This document shows positions 9,447 through 16,952 of a stretch of DNA of 64,000 bases, one piece after another; within the stretch, counting starts at the first letter, position 1, and each line of letters starts with the position of its first letter. The position numbers and the translations under genes were made by a program. The notes under the pieces are model-generated. The model saw only the letters and a program-made list of their open reading frames with translations. It did not search any database and had not been told where the DNA came from. The DNA comes from Isoptericola halotolerans. Its GTDB lineage: Bacteria > Actinomycetota > Actinomycetes > Actinomycetales > Cellulomonadaceae. The stretch lies in assembly GCF_013149785.1 (NCBI RefSeq), contig NZ_JABEZU010000005.1:248001-312000 (forward strand). Reading direction: 5' to 3'.

Positions 9447-10432
9447 GCGCAGCCCAGTCCTTCGGTGATCGCGGCGAGGTTGTCGTCCATGACAGAAATG
9501 TAGTCCGCGCCGGACTGCTCGGCCTCGGCGGACAGTCCCTCGAGCGGGTCGAGCAGGGCGGTCGTCACGCCGAGGTCGCCGGCGAGGGTCTCGGCGACCT
9601 TCGGGCTGGTGAGCGTCTCGGTGAAGATGGTCTGCACGTCGTTCCCGGCGACGACGGCCCCGATCTCGCGCAGGCGGGCCGGGGACGGCTCGGCCTCGGG
9701 GTCGAGGCCGGAGATGCCGATCTGCACGAGTCCGTACCGCTCGGCGAGGTAGCCGAAGGCGGCGTGGCTCGTCACGAGCGTCTCGCCCTGGCAGGGCTCG
9801 AGCGCCGTGGCGTACTCGGTGTCGAGGTCCTCCAGCGTCGCGACGAGTGACTCGGCGTTGGCGGTGTAGGTGGCGGCGTTGTCGAGGTCGGCGGCGCCGA
9901 GCTCCGCCGCGACCTCCTCGGCGACGGGGGCCAGCCGGGTCGGGTCGAGCCAGAAGTGCGGGTCGAGGTTCTCGTACCCACCCTCGTGCCCGTGGTCGTC
10001 GGCATGCTCCTCGTCGGCGTGCTCCTCCGCCGACTCGCCCTCGTGCTCGTCCCTGTGCTGCACCGACCCGGGGTGGGCCTCGAGGCCGCCGAGCGGGGCG
10101 GCGTCGACGACGTGCTCGGGCGCGCGGGCGTCCATGGCCTCGTCGACCGCGGGCTGGAACCCGGACTGGAAGACCACCAGGTCGGCGTCGCCGATGGCGC
10201 GCACCTGCGAGGGGGCGAGCTCCAGGGCGTGCGGGTCCGCGGCCTGGGGAGTCATGTTCTCGACGTTCACCAGGTCGCCGCCGACCTGCTCCGCGACGTA
10301 CTGCAGGGGGTAGAACGAGGCGAGGACCTGCACCCCGTCCGCCTCGGAGCCGCCGCCGTCGGTGGAGCACGCCGTGAGCGCGAGCGTGACGGGCAGGGCG
10401 GCAGCGAGGGCGAGCAGGGGACGACGAGTCAT
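9443..10432 (-). CDS. znuA: Zinc ABC transporter substrate-binding lipoprotein
   Basis: A 329-residue cluster A-I metal-binding lipoprotein with lipobox LTAC (Cys22). A flexible His/Asp/Glu-rich loop (HADEEHADDHGHEGG and neighbours, about residues 120-155) sits before DPHFWLDPTRLA, as in zinc-specific ZnuA proteins. It is the first gene of the operon. A -35 (TTGACT), an 18-base spacer, a -10 (GAGAAT) and seven bases lead to the ATG with no ribosome site, so a leaderless mRNA is likely. The Zur-type box covers this -10 and start. Confidence 0.93.
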   Translation of the reverse strand: MTRRPLLALAAALPVTLALTACSTDGGGSEADGVQVLASFYPLQYVAEQVGGDLVNVENMTPQAADPHALELAPSQVRAIGDADLVVFQSGFQPAVDEAMDARAPEHVVDAAPLGGLEAHPGSVQHRDEHEGESAEEHADEEHADDHGHEGGYENLDPHFWLDPTRLAPVAEEVAAELGAADLDNAATYTANAESLVATLEDLDTEYATALEPCQGETLVTSHAAFGYLAERYGLVQIGISGLDPEAEPSPARLREIGAVVAGNDVQTIFTETLTSPKVAETLAGDLGVTTALLDPLEGLSAEAEQSGADYISVMDDNLAAITEGLGCA

Positions 10433-10446
10433 GAGAACGATTCTCA
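10432..10446 (-). promoter_or_regulatory. Zur box on znuA promoter and start codon
   Basis: TGAGAACGATTCTCA is a perfect 15-bp palindrome around a CGA centre and resembles the actinobacterial Zur consensus TGAAAATGATTTTCA. It covers the -10 hexamer (10440-10445) and the first base of the znuA ATG. Zinc-loaded Zur bound here would block initiation. Confidence 0.75.
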
Positions 10447-10469
10447 GGCTTGGCGGGAAGGGAAGTCAA
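10440..10469 (-). promoter_or_regulatory. znuA promoter (-35 TTGACT, -10 GAGAAT)
   Basis: On the minus strand TTGACT (10464-10469) and GAGAAT (10440-10445) are separated by 18 bases. The ATG follows the -10 after seven bases. Confidence 0.6.
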
Positions 10470-10645
10470 AGCGGTCGGCTAGGGCGTTCGTCACGCTACG
10501 CGCAGCTCTGCGGTGGTGCCGGACGCCTGGGCCGCGAGGCCTGCCCGGTAGGCTGAACCACTGGTGCCGGCGTCCGTTCGTCGGCGCTGTCCATGCACAC
10601 CCGCCCCGCCGGAGCCACCTGCGGGGTCGACCTCAGGAGTGATCC

Positions 10646-12034
10646 GTGGCTGCATCCGCGACCGCCCAGCTCGACGCCGTCGTCTCCCTCGCCAAGCGGC
10701 GGGGGTTCGTCTTCCAGTCCGGTGAGATCTACGGCGGGTCCCGGTCCGCCTGGGACTACGGTCCGCTCGGCACGGAGCTCAAGGAGAACATCAAGCGTCA
10801 GTGGTGGCGGGCGATGACGCGCCGCCCCGACATCGTGGGCCTGGACTCCAGCATCATCCTGCCGCCGCAGGTCTGGCACGCCTCGGGCCACGTCGAGGTG
10901 TTCACGGACCCGTTGGTGGAGTCCCTGCACACGCACAAGCGGTACCGCGCCGATCACCTCATCGAGGCGTACGAGGCCAAGCACGGCCACCCGCCCGCCA
11001 ACGGCCTGGCCGACGTCCGGGACCCGGAGACGGGTCAGCCTGGTGCGTGGACCGAGCCGCGGAACTTCTCGGGTCTGATGAAGACCTTCCTCGGTGCCGT
11101 CGACGACGACTCGGGCCTGCACTACCTGCGCCCGGAGACCGCGCAGGGGATCTTCGTGAACTTCGCCAACGTCGCTGCCGCCGCGCGCAAGAAGCCGCCC
11201 TTCGGCATCGCCCAGATCGGCAAGTCCTTCCGCAACGAGATCACGCCGGGGAACTTCATCTTCCGCACGCGGGAGTTCGAGCAGATGGAGATGGAGTTCT
11301 TCGTCGAGCCGGGGACCGACGCCGAGTGGCACCAGTACTGGATCGACGCGCGGATGGCCTGGTACACGGGCCTGGGTATCGCGCCGGAGAACCTGCGGGT
11401 GTACGAGCACCCTGCCGACAAGCTCTCCCACTACTCGACGCGCACGGTGGACATCGAGTACCGCTTCGGGTTCGTGGGGGGCGAGTGGGGTGAGCTGGAA
11501 GGCATCGCGAACCGCACGGACTTCGACCTCAAGACGCACTCGGAGCACTCGGGCAAGGACCTGCAGTACCGCGACCCGGTGACCAACGAGAAGTACTACC
11601 CGTACGTCATCGAGCCGGCCGCCGGTCTGACGCGTTCTCTCATGGCCTTCCTCGTGGAGGCCTACGCCGAGGACGAGGCGCCCAACACCAAGGGTGGGGT
11701 GGACAAGCGCACGGTGCTGCGCCTGGACAAGCGCCTGGCGCCGGTCAAGGCCGCTGTGCTGCCGCTGTCCAAGAGCGCCGACCTGCTGCCCACGGCAGAG
11801 AAGCTGGCCGCCGAGCTGAGCGAGCACTGGAACATCGACCACGACGTCACGCAGGCGATCGGCAAGCGGTACCGGCGTCAGGACGAGATCGGTACGCCGT
11901 ACTGCGTCACCGTGGACTTCGACACGCTCGAGGACCAGGCCGTGACGATCCGCGACCGCGACACCATGGCTCAGGAGCGGGTGGCCCTCGACCAGGTCGC
12001 CGGCTACCTGGCCCAGCGGATGCCTGGCGTCTGA
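10646..12034 (+). CDS. glyS: Glycyl-tRNA synthetase, single-chain class II type
   Basis: A 462-residue enzyme that charges tRNA-Gly, of the eukaryote-like alpha2 kind found in actinobacteria. The N-terminal [20 protein letters not shown], the class II motif 2 region [19 protein letters not shown] and motif 3 [11 protein letters not shown] are visible. An anticodon-binding domain covers about the last 110 residues. GTG at 10646 was chosen because AGGAG lies eight bases upstream. No T-box specifier or antiterminator element is visible in the 200 bases before it. A strong hairpin follows the gene. Confidence 0.97.
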   Translation: MAASATAQLDAVVSLAKRRGFVFQSGEIYGGSRSAWDYGPLGTELKENIKRQWWRAMTRRPDIVGLDSSIILPPQVWHASGHVEVFTDPLVESLHTHKRYRADHLIEAYEAKHGHPPANGLADVRDPETGQPGAWTEPRNFSGLMKTFLGAVDDDSGLHYLRPETAQGIFVNFANVAAAARKKPPFGIAQIGKSFRNEITPGNFIFRTREFEQMEMEFFVEPGTDAEWHQYWIDARMAWYTGLGIAPENLRVYEHPADKLSHYSTRTVDIEYRFGFVGGEWGELEGIANRTDFDLKTHSEHSGKDLQYRDPVTNEKYYPYVIEPAAGLTRSLMAFLVEAYAEDEAPNTKGGVDKRTVLRLDKRLAPVKAAVLPLSKSADLLPTAEKLAAELSEHWNIDHDVTQAIGKRYRRQDEIGTPYCVTVDFDTLEDQAVTIRDRDTMAQERVALDQVAGYLAQRMPGV

Positions 12035-12050
12035 CGTCGCTCCAGCACAC

Positions 12051-12084
12051 GAGCGGGGGCCGTCCGGACGGACGGCCCCCGCTC
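12051..12084. terminator. Terminator hairpin after glyS
   Basis: A perfect 14-bp GC-rich stem (12051-12064 with 12071-12084) encloses a six-base loop, 17 bases after the glyS stop. It can also serve the small minus-strand gene that ends at 12123. Confidence 0.75.
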
Positions 12085-12122
12085 TGCTCCCGCTGGTGAG
12101 CGGAGGTGCATCGAGATGAGGG

Positions 12123-12272
12123 TCAGGTCTTGGTCCGCCTCACCAGGGCCAGCACGAGGCTGACCACCAGGACAGCGACACCGATCCAGAGCAGAAAGAT
12201 GCCGATTTCTGTGGCGACGCCGAGCACGACCAGTACGACGCCGATCAGGATCAGAATGAGCCAGAGTGGCAT
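12123..12272 (-). CDS. Small hydrophobic membrane protein (49 residues)
   Basis: This short frame has a near-perfect ribosome site (AAGGAGGT, six bases before the ATG at 12272) and codes for MPLWLILILIGVVLVVLGVA and further residues. Two hydrophobic helices (about 3-20 and 23-43) end in a basic tail, LVRRTKT. Size and shape resemble the roughly 50-residue hydrophobic proteins common in actinobacteria (DUF6131-like), but I cannot assign a family with confidence. It is convergent with glyS and shares its terminator region. Stress-related roles have been suggested for similar peptides; none can be shown here. Confidence 0.7.
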   Translation of the reverse strand: MPLWLILILIGVVLVVLGVATEIGIFLLWIGVAVLVVSLVLALVRRTKT

Positions 12273-12468
12273 GTCGACCTCCTTCGTCAGTCACGAACAG
12301 TTGCCGTGACTCCTTGAACGTGTCACATCGACGGGTATGACGCACCCCGGCACTCATATCGGACAAAAGGCTCGTCGCCCGACGTGCCGGTTTACTCGGT
12401 CGACGATGGCGCCCCAGCGTCGGTCTGACACCGTTCCACCAGGATGGCGGTGCTCCGGGTCACAGGCA

Positions 12469-12506
12469 CGCCGGCGCGCACGCTCGATTCGACGTGCGCG
12501 CCGGCG
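12469..12506. promoter_or_regulatory. 14-bp inverted repeat just before the AGCS symporter
   Basis: Bases 12469-12482 pair perfectly with 12493-12506 around a ten-base loop, ending 17 bases before the symporter ATG. No plus-strand gene ends just upstream that would need a terminator. An RNA hairpin in the leader or a protein-binding operator are both possible. Confidence 0.5.
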
Positions 12507-12523
12507 CCGCACAGAATGACCGG

Positions 12524-13972
12524 ATGCTCAACGACTGGATCCTCACCGGTGGGGACGCGCTGTGGACCTGGATCGTCCTGCCCGTCGTGGCGGTGCTCGG
12601 CGTCTACTTCACGGTCCGGAGCGGTGTGGTGCAGCTGCGGCTGCTCCCGGAGATGTTCCGCACCCTGACCAACCCGGCCCCCAAGGGCCCGGACGGCCGA
12701 GCCCAGTCCGTCTCCGCGTTCGGCGCCTTCACCATCTCGGCGGCCTCGCGCGTCGGGGTGGGCAACATCGCCGGCGTCGGCACCGCGATCGCGGTGGGTG
12801 GTCCGGGCGCCGTCTTCTGGATGTGGCTGATGGCGTTCGTCGGCGGGGCGTCGGCGTTCGTCGAGTCCACGCTGGGGCAGCTGTTCAAGACGAGGGACGC
12901 CGACGGGTTCCGCGGCGGGCCGGCGTACTACATGCAGCGAGGGCTCAAGGCCCGATGGATGGGCATCCTGTTCGCCGTCATCCTCATCCTCTGCTTCCCG
13001 TTCGCCTTCTCGTCCCTGCAGGCGAACACGATCTCCGTCACCGTGGCCACGACCGCCGGCGTCGAGGGTGGTGGGCTCGCCTGGGGCGTCGGCATCCTCC
13101 TCGCGGTGCTCACCGGCCTGGTGATCTTCGGCGGGGTGCGACGCATCGCGCACGTGACGCAGGCGGTGGTCCCCACGATGGCGTTGGTCTATCTGCTCAC
13201 GGGGCTGGTCGTCGTCGCCCTGAACGCCGAGCGCATCCCGGACGTCGTCGGCGCGATCTTCACCGACGCGTTCGGGTTCAACGAGGTGCTCGGTGCCACG
13301 CTCGGCACCGTCATCATGCAGGGGGTCAAGCGCGGGATGTTCTCCAACGAGGCGGGCCTCGGGTCGGCGCCGAACGCCGGTGCGACGGCCGCCGTGACGC
13401 ACCCGGTCAAGCAGGGGCTGGTGCAGTCGCTGGGCGTCTACTTCGACACGTTCGTCGTGTGCTCGGTCACCGCGTTCATCATCCTGGTGACCGGGCCGGA
13501 CCTGGCGAACGCCGCCCCCGGGATCACCCTGACCCAGGAGGCGCTCGTAGCGAGCCTCGGATCCTGGTCGAACGTCCTGCTCACCGTGATCATCTTCCTG
13601 CTCGCCTTCAGCTCCATCCTGGGCAACTACTACTACGGCGAGTCCAACATCGAGTTCATCACCACCTCCCGAGGCGTGCTGCAGGGCTACCGAGCCCTGG
13701 TGGTGCTCGCGATCCTCGGTGGCTCGGTCGCGTCCTCGGAGCTGATCTGGAACACCGCCGACGGCATCATGGGCCTCATGGCGCTCGTGAACCTCGTGGC
13801 GATCGCGCTGTTGTCCGGGATCGTGTGGAAGCTGCTCGCCGACTACCTCGCGCAGCGGCGCTCCGGTCTCGACCCGGTCTTCACCCGTGACCGGCTGCCC
13901 GAGGTGTCCGGCATCGAGTGCTGGGAGGACGAGCGCACGGTGACCGGTGTCACGCCGGTCGTCAAGGCGTAG
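12524..13972 (+). CDS. Sodium:alanine/glycine symporter, AGCS family
   Basis: A 482-residue membrane carrier that takes up small amino acids with sodium. The family signature around AASRVGVGNIAGVGTAIAVGGPGAVFWMW and the segment GMFSNEAGLGSAPNAGA are present, with about ten to eleven helices. ATG at 12524 fits the family start; a GTG at 12494 would add ten residues without a ribosome site. It is a single gene, with dusB following 40 bases later from its own promoter. A hairpin stands directly upstream. Confidence 0.9.
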   Translation: MLNDWILTGGDALWTWIVLPVVAVLGVYFTVRSGVVQLRLLPEMFRTLTNPAPKGPDGRAQSVSAFGAFTISAASRVGVGNIAGVGTAIAVGGPGAVFWMWLMAFVGGASAFVESTLGQLFKTRDADGFRGGPAYYMQRGLKARWMGILFAVILILCFPFAFSSLQANTISVTVATTAGVEGGGLAWGVGILLAVLTGLVIFGGVRRIAHVTQAVVPTMALVYLLTGLVVVALNAERIPDVVGAIFTDAFGFNEVLGATLGTVIMQGVKRGMFSNEAGLGSAPNAGATAAVTHPVKQGLVQSLGVYFDTFVVCSVTAFIILVTGPDLANAAPGITLTQEALVASLGSWSNVLLTVIIFLLAFSSILGNYYYGESNIEFITTSRGVLQGYRALVVLAILGGSVASSELIWNTADGIMGLMALVNLVAIALLSGIVWKLLADYLAQRRSGLDPVFTRDRLPEVSGIECWEDERTVTGVTPVVKA

Positions 13973-13998
13973 CCCTCGGGTCCGCCCGGCGCGTTTGC

Positions 13999-14004
13999 GA
14001 CAAT
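13999..14004 (+). promoter_or_regulatory. -10 hexamer of leaderless dusB
   Basis: GACAAT lies seven bases before the GTG at 14012 and no Shine-Dalgarno sequence is present. It is the same hexamer as before recO. Confidence 0.5.
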
Positions 14005-14011
14005 GGCGGAT

Positions 14012-15208
14012 GTGACTTCCATGCTCGAACCCGTCAGCACCCGCGTGCTGCCGCCGCTGCAGATCGGCCCGATCACCGTGGGAACGCCCGTGGTGCTCGC
14101 GCCGATGGCCGGCGTCACCAACCGCGCCTTCCGCACGCTGTGCCGCGAGGCGGGTCGTGCCACGGGCTTCGACCCGGGGCTGTACGTGGCGGAGATGGTC
14201 ACGAGCCGTGCGCTGGTCGAGCGCAACGTCGAGGCGTTGCGCATCGTCACCTTCGGCGAGGACGAGTCGCCCCGCTCGGCGCAGGTCTACGGCGTCGACC
14301 CGGCCACCGTCGGAGCGGCGGTGCGGATCATCGCCTCCGAGGACCGGGCCGACCACGTCGACCTCAACTTCGGCTGCCCGGTCCCCAAGGTGACCCGCAA
14401 GGGCGGCGGCTCGGCGCTGCCCTGGAAGAAGCAGCTCTTCACCGACATCGTGCGCGCCGCCGTCGACGCCGCCGAGCCGTACGGCGTCCCGGTCACGGTC
14501 AAGATGCGCAAGGGCATCGACGACGACCACCTCACCTACCTCGACGCCGGGCGCACTGCCGAGTCCCTCGGGGTGGCCGCCGTCGCCCTGCACGCCCGCA
14601 CGGCCGCGGAGCACTACTCCGGCACGGCGGACTGGACGGCCATCGCCCGGCTCAAGGAGGCCGTGACCACGGTCCCGGTGCTCGGCAACGGTGACGTCTG
14701 GGCCGCCGAGGACGCGCTGCGGATGGTGCGTGAGACGGGTGCCGACGGCGTCGTCGTCGGCCGCGGCTGCCAGGGGCGGCCGTGGCTGTTCGCCGACCTC
14801 GCCGCCGCCTTCAACGGTTCCGACCAGCGCGTGCGCCCCGGGCTGCGCGAGGTCGCCGAGACGATCTACCGCCACGGTGAGCTGATGATCGACTACTACG
14901 ACGGCGACGAGTCCAAGGGCATGCGGGACCTGCGCAAGCACATGGCCTGGTACCTCAAGGGATACGCCGTCGGCGGTGAGACCCGCCGCGCGCTGGCGAT
15001 GGTCTCCACGCTCGTCGAGCTGCGTGAGCACCTCGACGCGCTCGACCTCACGCTCGGCTATCCCGGGGCCGACGCCGAGGGGCCACGTGGCCGTGCCGGC
15101 TCGCCCAAGAAGCCCCACCTGCCCTACGGCTGGCTCGACTCGCGAGAGCTCGACGCCGAGTTCGAGGCCAAGCTGCGCGAGGCCGAGCTGAGCGTGTCGG
15201 GCGGCTGA
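14012..15208 (+). CDS. dusB: tRNA-dihydrouridine synthase, DusB type
   Basis: A 398-residue flavoenzyme that reduces uridines in the D-loop of tRNA. APMAGVTNRAFR near the N terminus, NFGCPVPKVTRKGGGSAL with the catalytic Cys, VTVKMRKG and GVVVGRGCQGRPWLF (FMN phosphate binding) define the Dus barrel. A helical tRNA-binding domain makes up the last 110 residues. I chose GTG at 14012 because of the -10 hexamer seven bases upstream. An ATG three codons earlier, at 14003, would lie inside that hexamer. It converges with the kinase gene. Confidence 0.94.
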   Translation: MTSMLEPVSTRVLPPLQIGPITVGTPVVLAPMAGVTNRAFRTLCREAGRATGFDPGLYVAEMVTSRALVERNVEALRIVTFGEDESPRSAQVYGVDPATVGAAVRIIASEDRADHVDLNFGCPVPKVTRKGGGSALPWKKQLFTDIVRAAVDAAEPYGVPVTVKMRKGIDDDHLTYLDAGRTAESLGVAAVALHARTAAEHYSGTADWTAIARLKEAVTTVPVLGNGDVWAAEDALRMVRETGADGVVVGRGCQGRPWLFADLAAAFNGSDQRVRPGLREVAETIYRHGELMIDYYDGDESKGMRDLRKHMAWYLKGYAVGGETRRALAMVSTLVELREHLDALDLTLGYPGADAEGPRGRAGSPKKPHLPYGWLDSRELDAEFEAKLREAELSVSGG

Positions 15209-15235
15209 CGCCGTGGGGGCGCCCACCCGCGTCAG
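15205..15235. terminator. Short bidirectional hairpin between dusB and kinase
   Basis: CTGACGC (15205-15211) pairs with GCGTCAG (15229-15235), with further GC pairs inside. The arms overlap both stop codons of the convergent genes. It lacks a U-tract. Confidence 0.45.
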
Positions 15236-16830
15236 TCCAGGCGGGTGAACGTCGCCTCGTAGGCCCCGTCCGGCTCACGCTGGGTGAGGGTCGTCCCGTC
15301 GCAGGTGTAGAGCACGCCGTCAGCGGTGCCCGACGGCGGTCGGTAGGTCTCGGTGAACCCCGCCACGTCACGGTCCACCGTGACCGCGGAGTGATCGGTC
15401 GCGGTGAACTCCAGTGTGCCGTCGTCCGTGGCGAGCTGGTCCGTGGTGGTCCCGCTCCAGGTGTCCGTGATGGTGCCGACGCTCATCGCGCCGGTCACGG
15501 GGTCGGCGTCGTCGTAGGTGATGACCTGGCTGCCGTCGTCGTGGATCTCGAGCACGCGGCCGTCCCAGCCCGAGATGCCGACGTCTTCGCCCAGCAGGTC
15601 CCAGGTGTCGGTCATGGAGGTCTGCTCCCAGCGCCCCACGAGGCACGGGTCGATCGTGGCGCCGGTCGCGAGATCGGTCGCGGCAGGCGTGGCCGACGGC
15701 GACGGTGACGTCGACGGCGTCGTGCTCGGGGACGTCGTCGGCGTCCCACCGACGAGCGGCCAGCTCATCGCGAGCGCCGCCCCGGCACCGAGGACGAGGA
15801 TCCCGGCGGCTGCGGCCACCAGGACCGGGCGGCCGCGGCGCCGCGGCGCGGCCTCGGCGGGTTCCGGCGTGGGCTCCGGTGCGGGGGCCCGTGGCACCTG
15901 GGTGTCGTCGGTGGGGGAGTCGTCGACCGGTTCGGGCGCGACGAACGGCACGTCGGCATGCCGGACGGTGCCCGGGCTCGGACGTGGACCGGGCAGGTGA
16001 GGGTGGGCGGCGAGGATCTCGGGGACGGTGGGCCGGTCCGCGGGTTCCTTCGCGAGGCAGGTCTCGACGAAGGGCCGCAGGAAGTCCGGACACTCGTCGA
16101 GGCGTGGCTCCTCGTGGACGACCCGGTAGTACATGATGTCGGGACGACCCTCGCCGAAGGGCCGTCGGCCGGTGGCGGCGAAGAAGGCCACGGCGCCGAG
16201 CGCCCAGACGTCGGTGGCGGCACTGGGCTCGTCGACCCTCGCCTGCTCGGGGGCCATGAACACGGGCGTGCCGAGCTGCATCCCCGTCATCGTCAGGGAC
16301 GTCGAGTCCGCGGCGCGGGCGATCCCCATGTCGATCAGCCGGGGGCCGTCCGGTCCGAGGAGGACGTTGGCCGGCTTGATGTCACGGTGGACGAGGTCGG
16401 CGCGGTGGACGTCGTGGAGCGCGCCGGCGAGGTGCTCCACGAGCTGCCGCACCTGCACCTCGGCGAGCGGACCGACGTCGGCCACCTGTGCCGCGAGGGT
16501 GGGACCGGGGACGTACTCGGTGGCGAGCCAGGGAGCGGGTCCGTCGAGGTCGGCGTCGACGAGCGCAGCGGTGTAGCGACTGCGCACCCGCTGGGCGGCC
16601 GCGGCCTCCCGGCGGAACCTGGTGCGGAACTCGGGGTCCTGGGCGTACTCGGGGCGCACCACCTTGATCGCCACCTGCACGCCGGTGCCGGTCTCGCCGA
16701 GGTAGACCAGTCCCATGCCGCCGCGGCCGATCCTGCCCAGCACGCGCAGTGCCCCGAGGGTGCGGGGATCGGTCGGCGCGAGCGGTGTCACGCCGTCGGG
16801 CAGCGCTTCGCCGGGGCTGCTCTGGGACAC
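15232..16830 (-). CDS. Membrane Ser/Thr protein kinase with lipocalin-like outer domain
   Basis: A 532-residue PknB-type Hanks kinase. The glycine loop GRIGRGGMG is at 32-40, Lys56 in VAIK, HRDIKPANV at 148-156, and the metal-binding motif is DMG (167-169) in place of DFG. APE lies at 193-195. A proline-rich linker, one transmembrane helix (about 335-357) and a Ser/Thr/Pro stalk follow. The outer domain starts IDPCLVGRWEQTS and ends YEATFTRLD; its CLVGRW opening and beta-rich pattern suggest a lipocalin-like barrel that could bind a small ligand. GTG at 16830 has GGAGGAG upstream. The partner and signal are unknown. Confidence 0.88.
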   Translation of the reverse strand: MSQSSPGEALPDGVTPLAPTDPRTLGALRVLGRIGRGGMGLVYLGETGTGVQVAIKVVRPEYAQDPEFRTRFRREAAAAQRVRSRYTAALVDADLDGPAPWLATEYVPGPTLAAQVADVGPLAEVQVRQLVEHLAGALHDVHRADLVHRDIKPANVLLGPDGPRLIDMGIARAADSTSLTMTGMQLGTPVFMAPEQARVDEPSAATDVWALGAVAFFAATGRRPFGEGRPDIMYYRVVHEEPRLDECPDFLRPFVETCLAKEPADRPTVPEILAAHPHLPGPRPSPGTVRHADVPFVAPEPVDDSPTDDTQVPRAPAPEPTPEPAEAAPRRRGRPVLVAAAAGILVLGAGAALAMSWPLVGGTPTTSPSTTPSTSPSPSATPAATDLATGATIDPCLVGRWEQTSMTDTWDLLGEDVGISGWDGRVLEIHDDGSQVITYDDADPVTGAMSVGTITDTWSGTTTDQLATDDGTLEFTATDHSAVTVDRDVAGFTETYRPPSGTADGVLYTCDGTTLTQREPDGAYEATFTRLD

Positions 16831-16872
16831 GGGGCTCCTCCGGGGTGGTCGGACACCAGGAGGCTACCGACT

Positions 16873-16937
16873 CCGGGGCCGTGAGCGTTCATCCGCACGG
16901 CCCCGGCCGGGTCGGCAGGAGGGTGCCGACCCGGCCG
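16873..16937 (-). terminator. Double hairpin after the alpha-glucosidase gene
   Basis: A 13-bp stem (16904-16916 with 16925-16937) partly overlaps an 11-bp stem (16873-16883 with 16896-16906). They lie downstream of the minus-strand glucosidase gene and upstream of the kinase start, so terminating the former is likely. Confidence 0.6.
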
Positions 16938-16952
16938 TGGGTTGCCGAGGGC

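Noticed and set aside
10447-10645. T-box riboswitch before glyS
   Set aside because: No conserved T-box sequence, specifier loop or antiterminator was found. A normal ribosome site precedes the GTG.
12392-15226. Minus-strand open frame of 944 codons opposite the AGCS and dusB genes
   Set aside because: Its composition is that of an antisense shadow (His/Asp/Arg-rich) and both plus-strand genes are clear family members.
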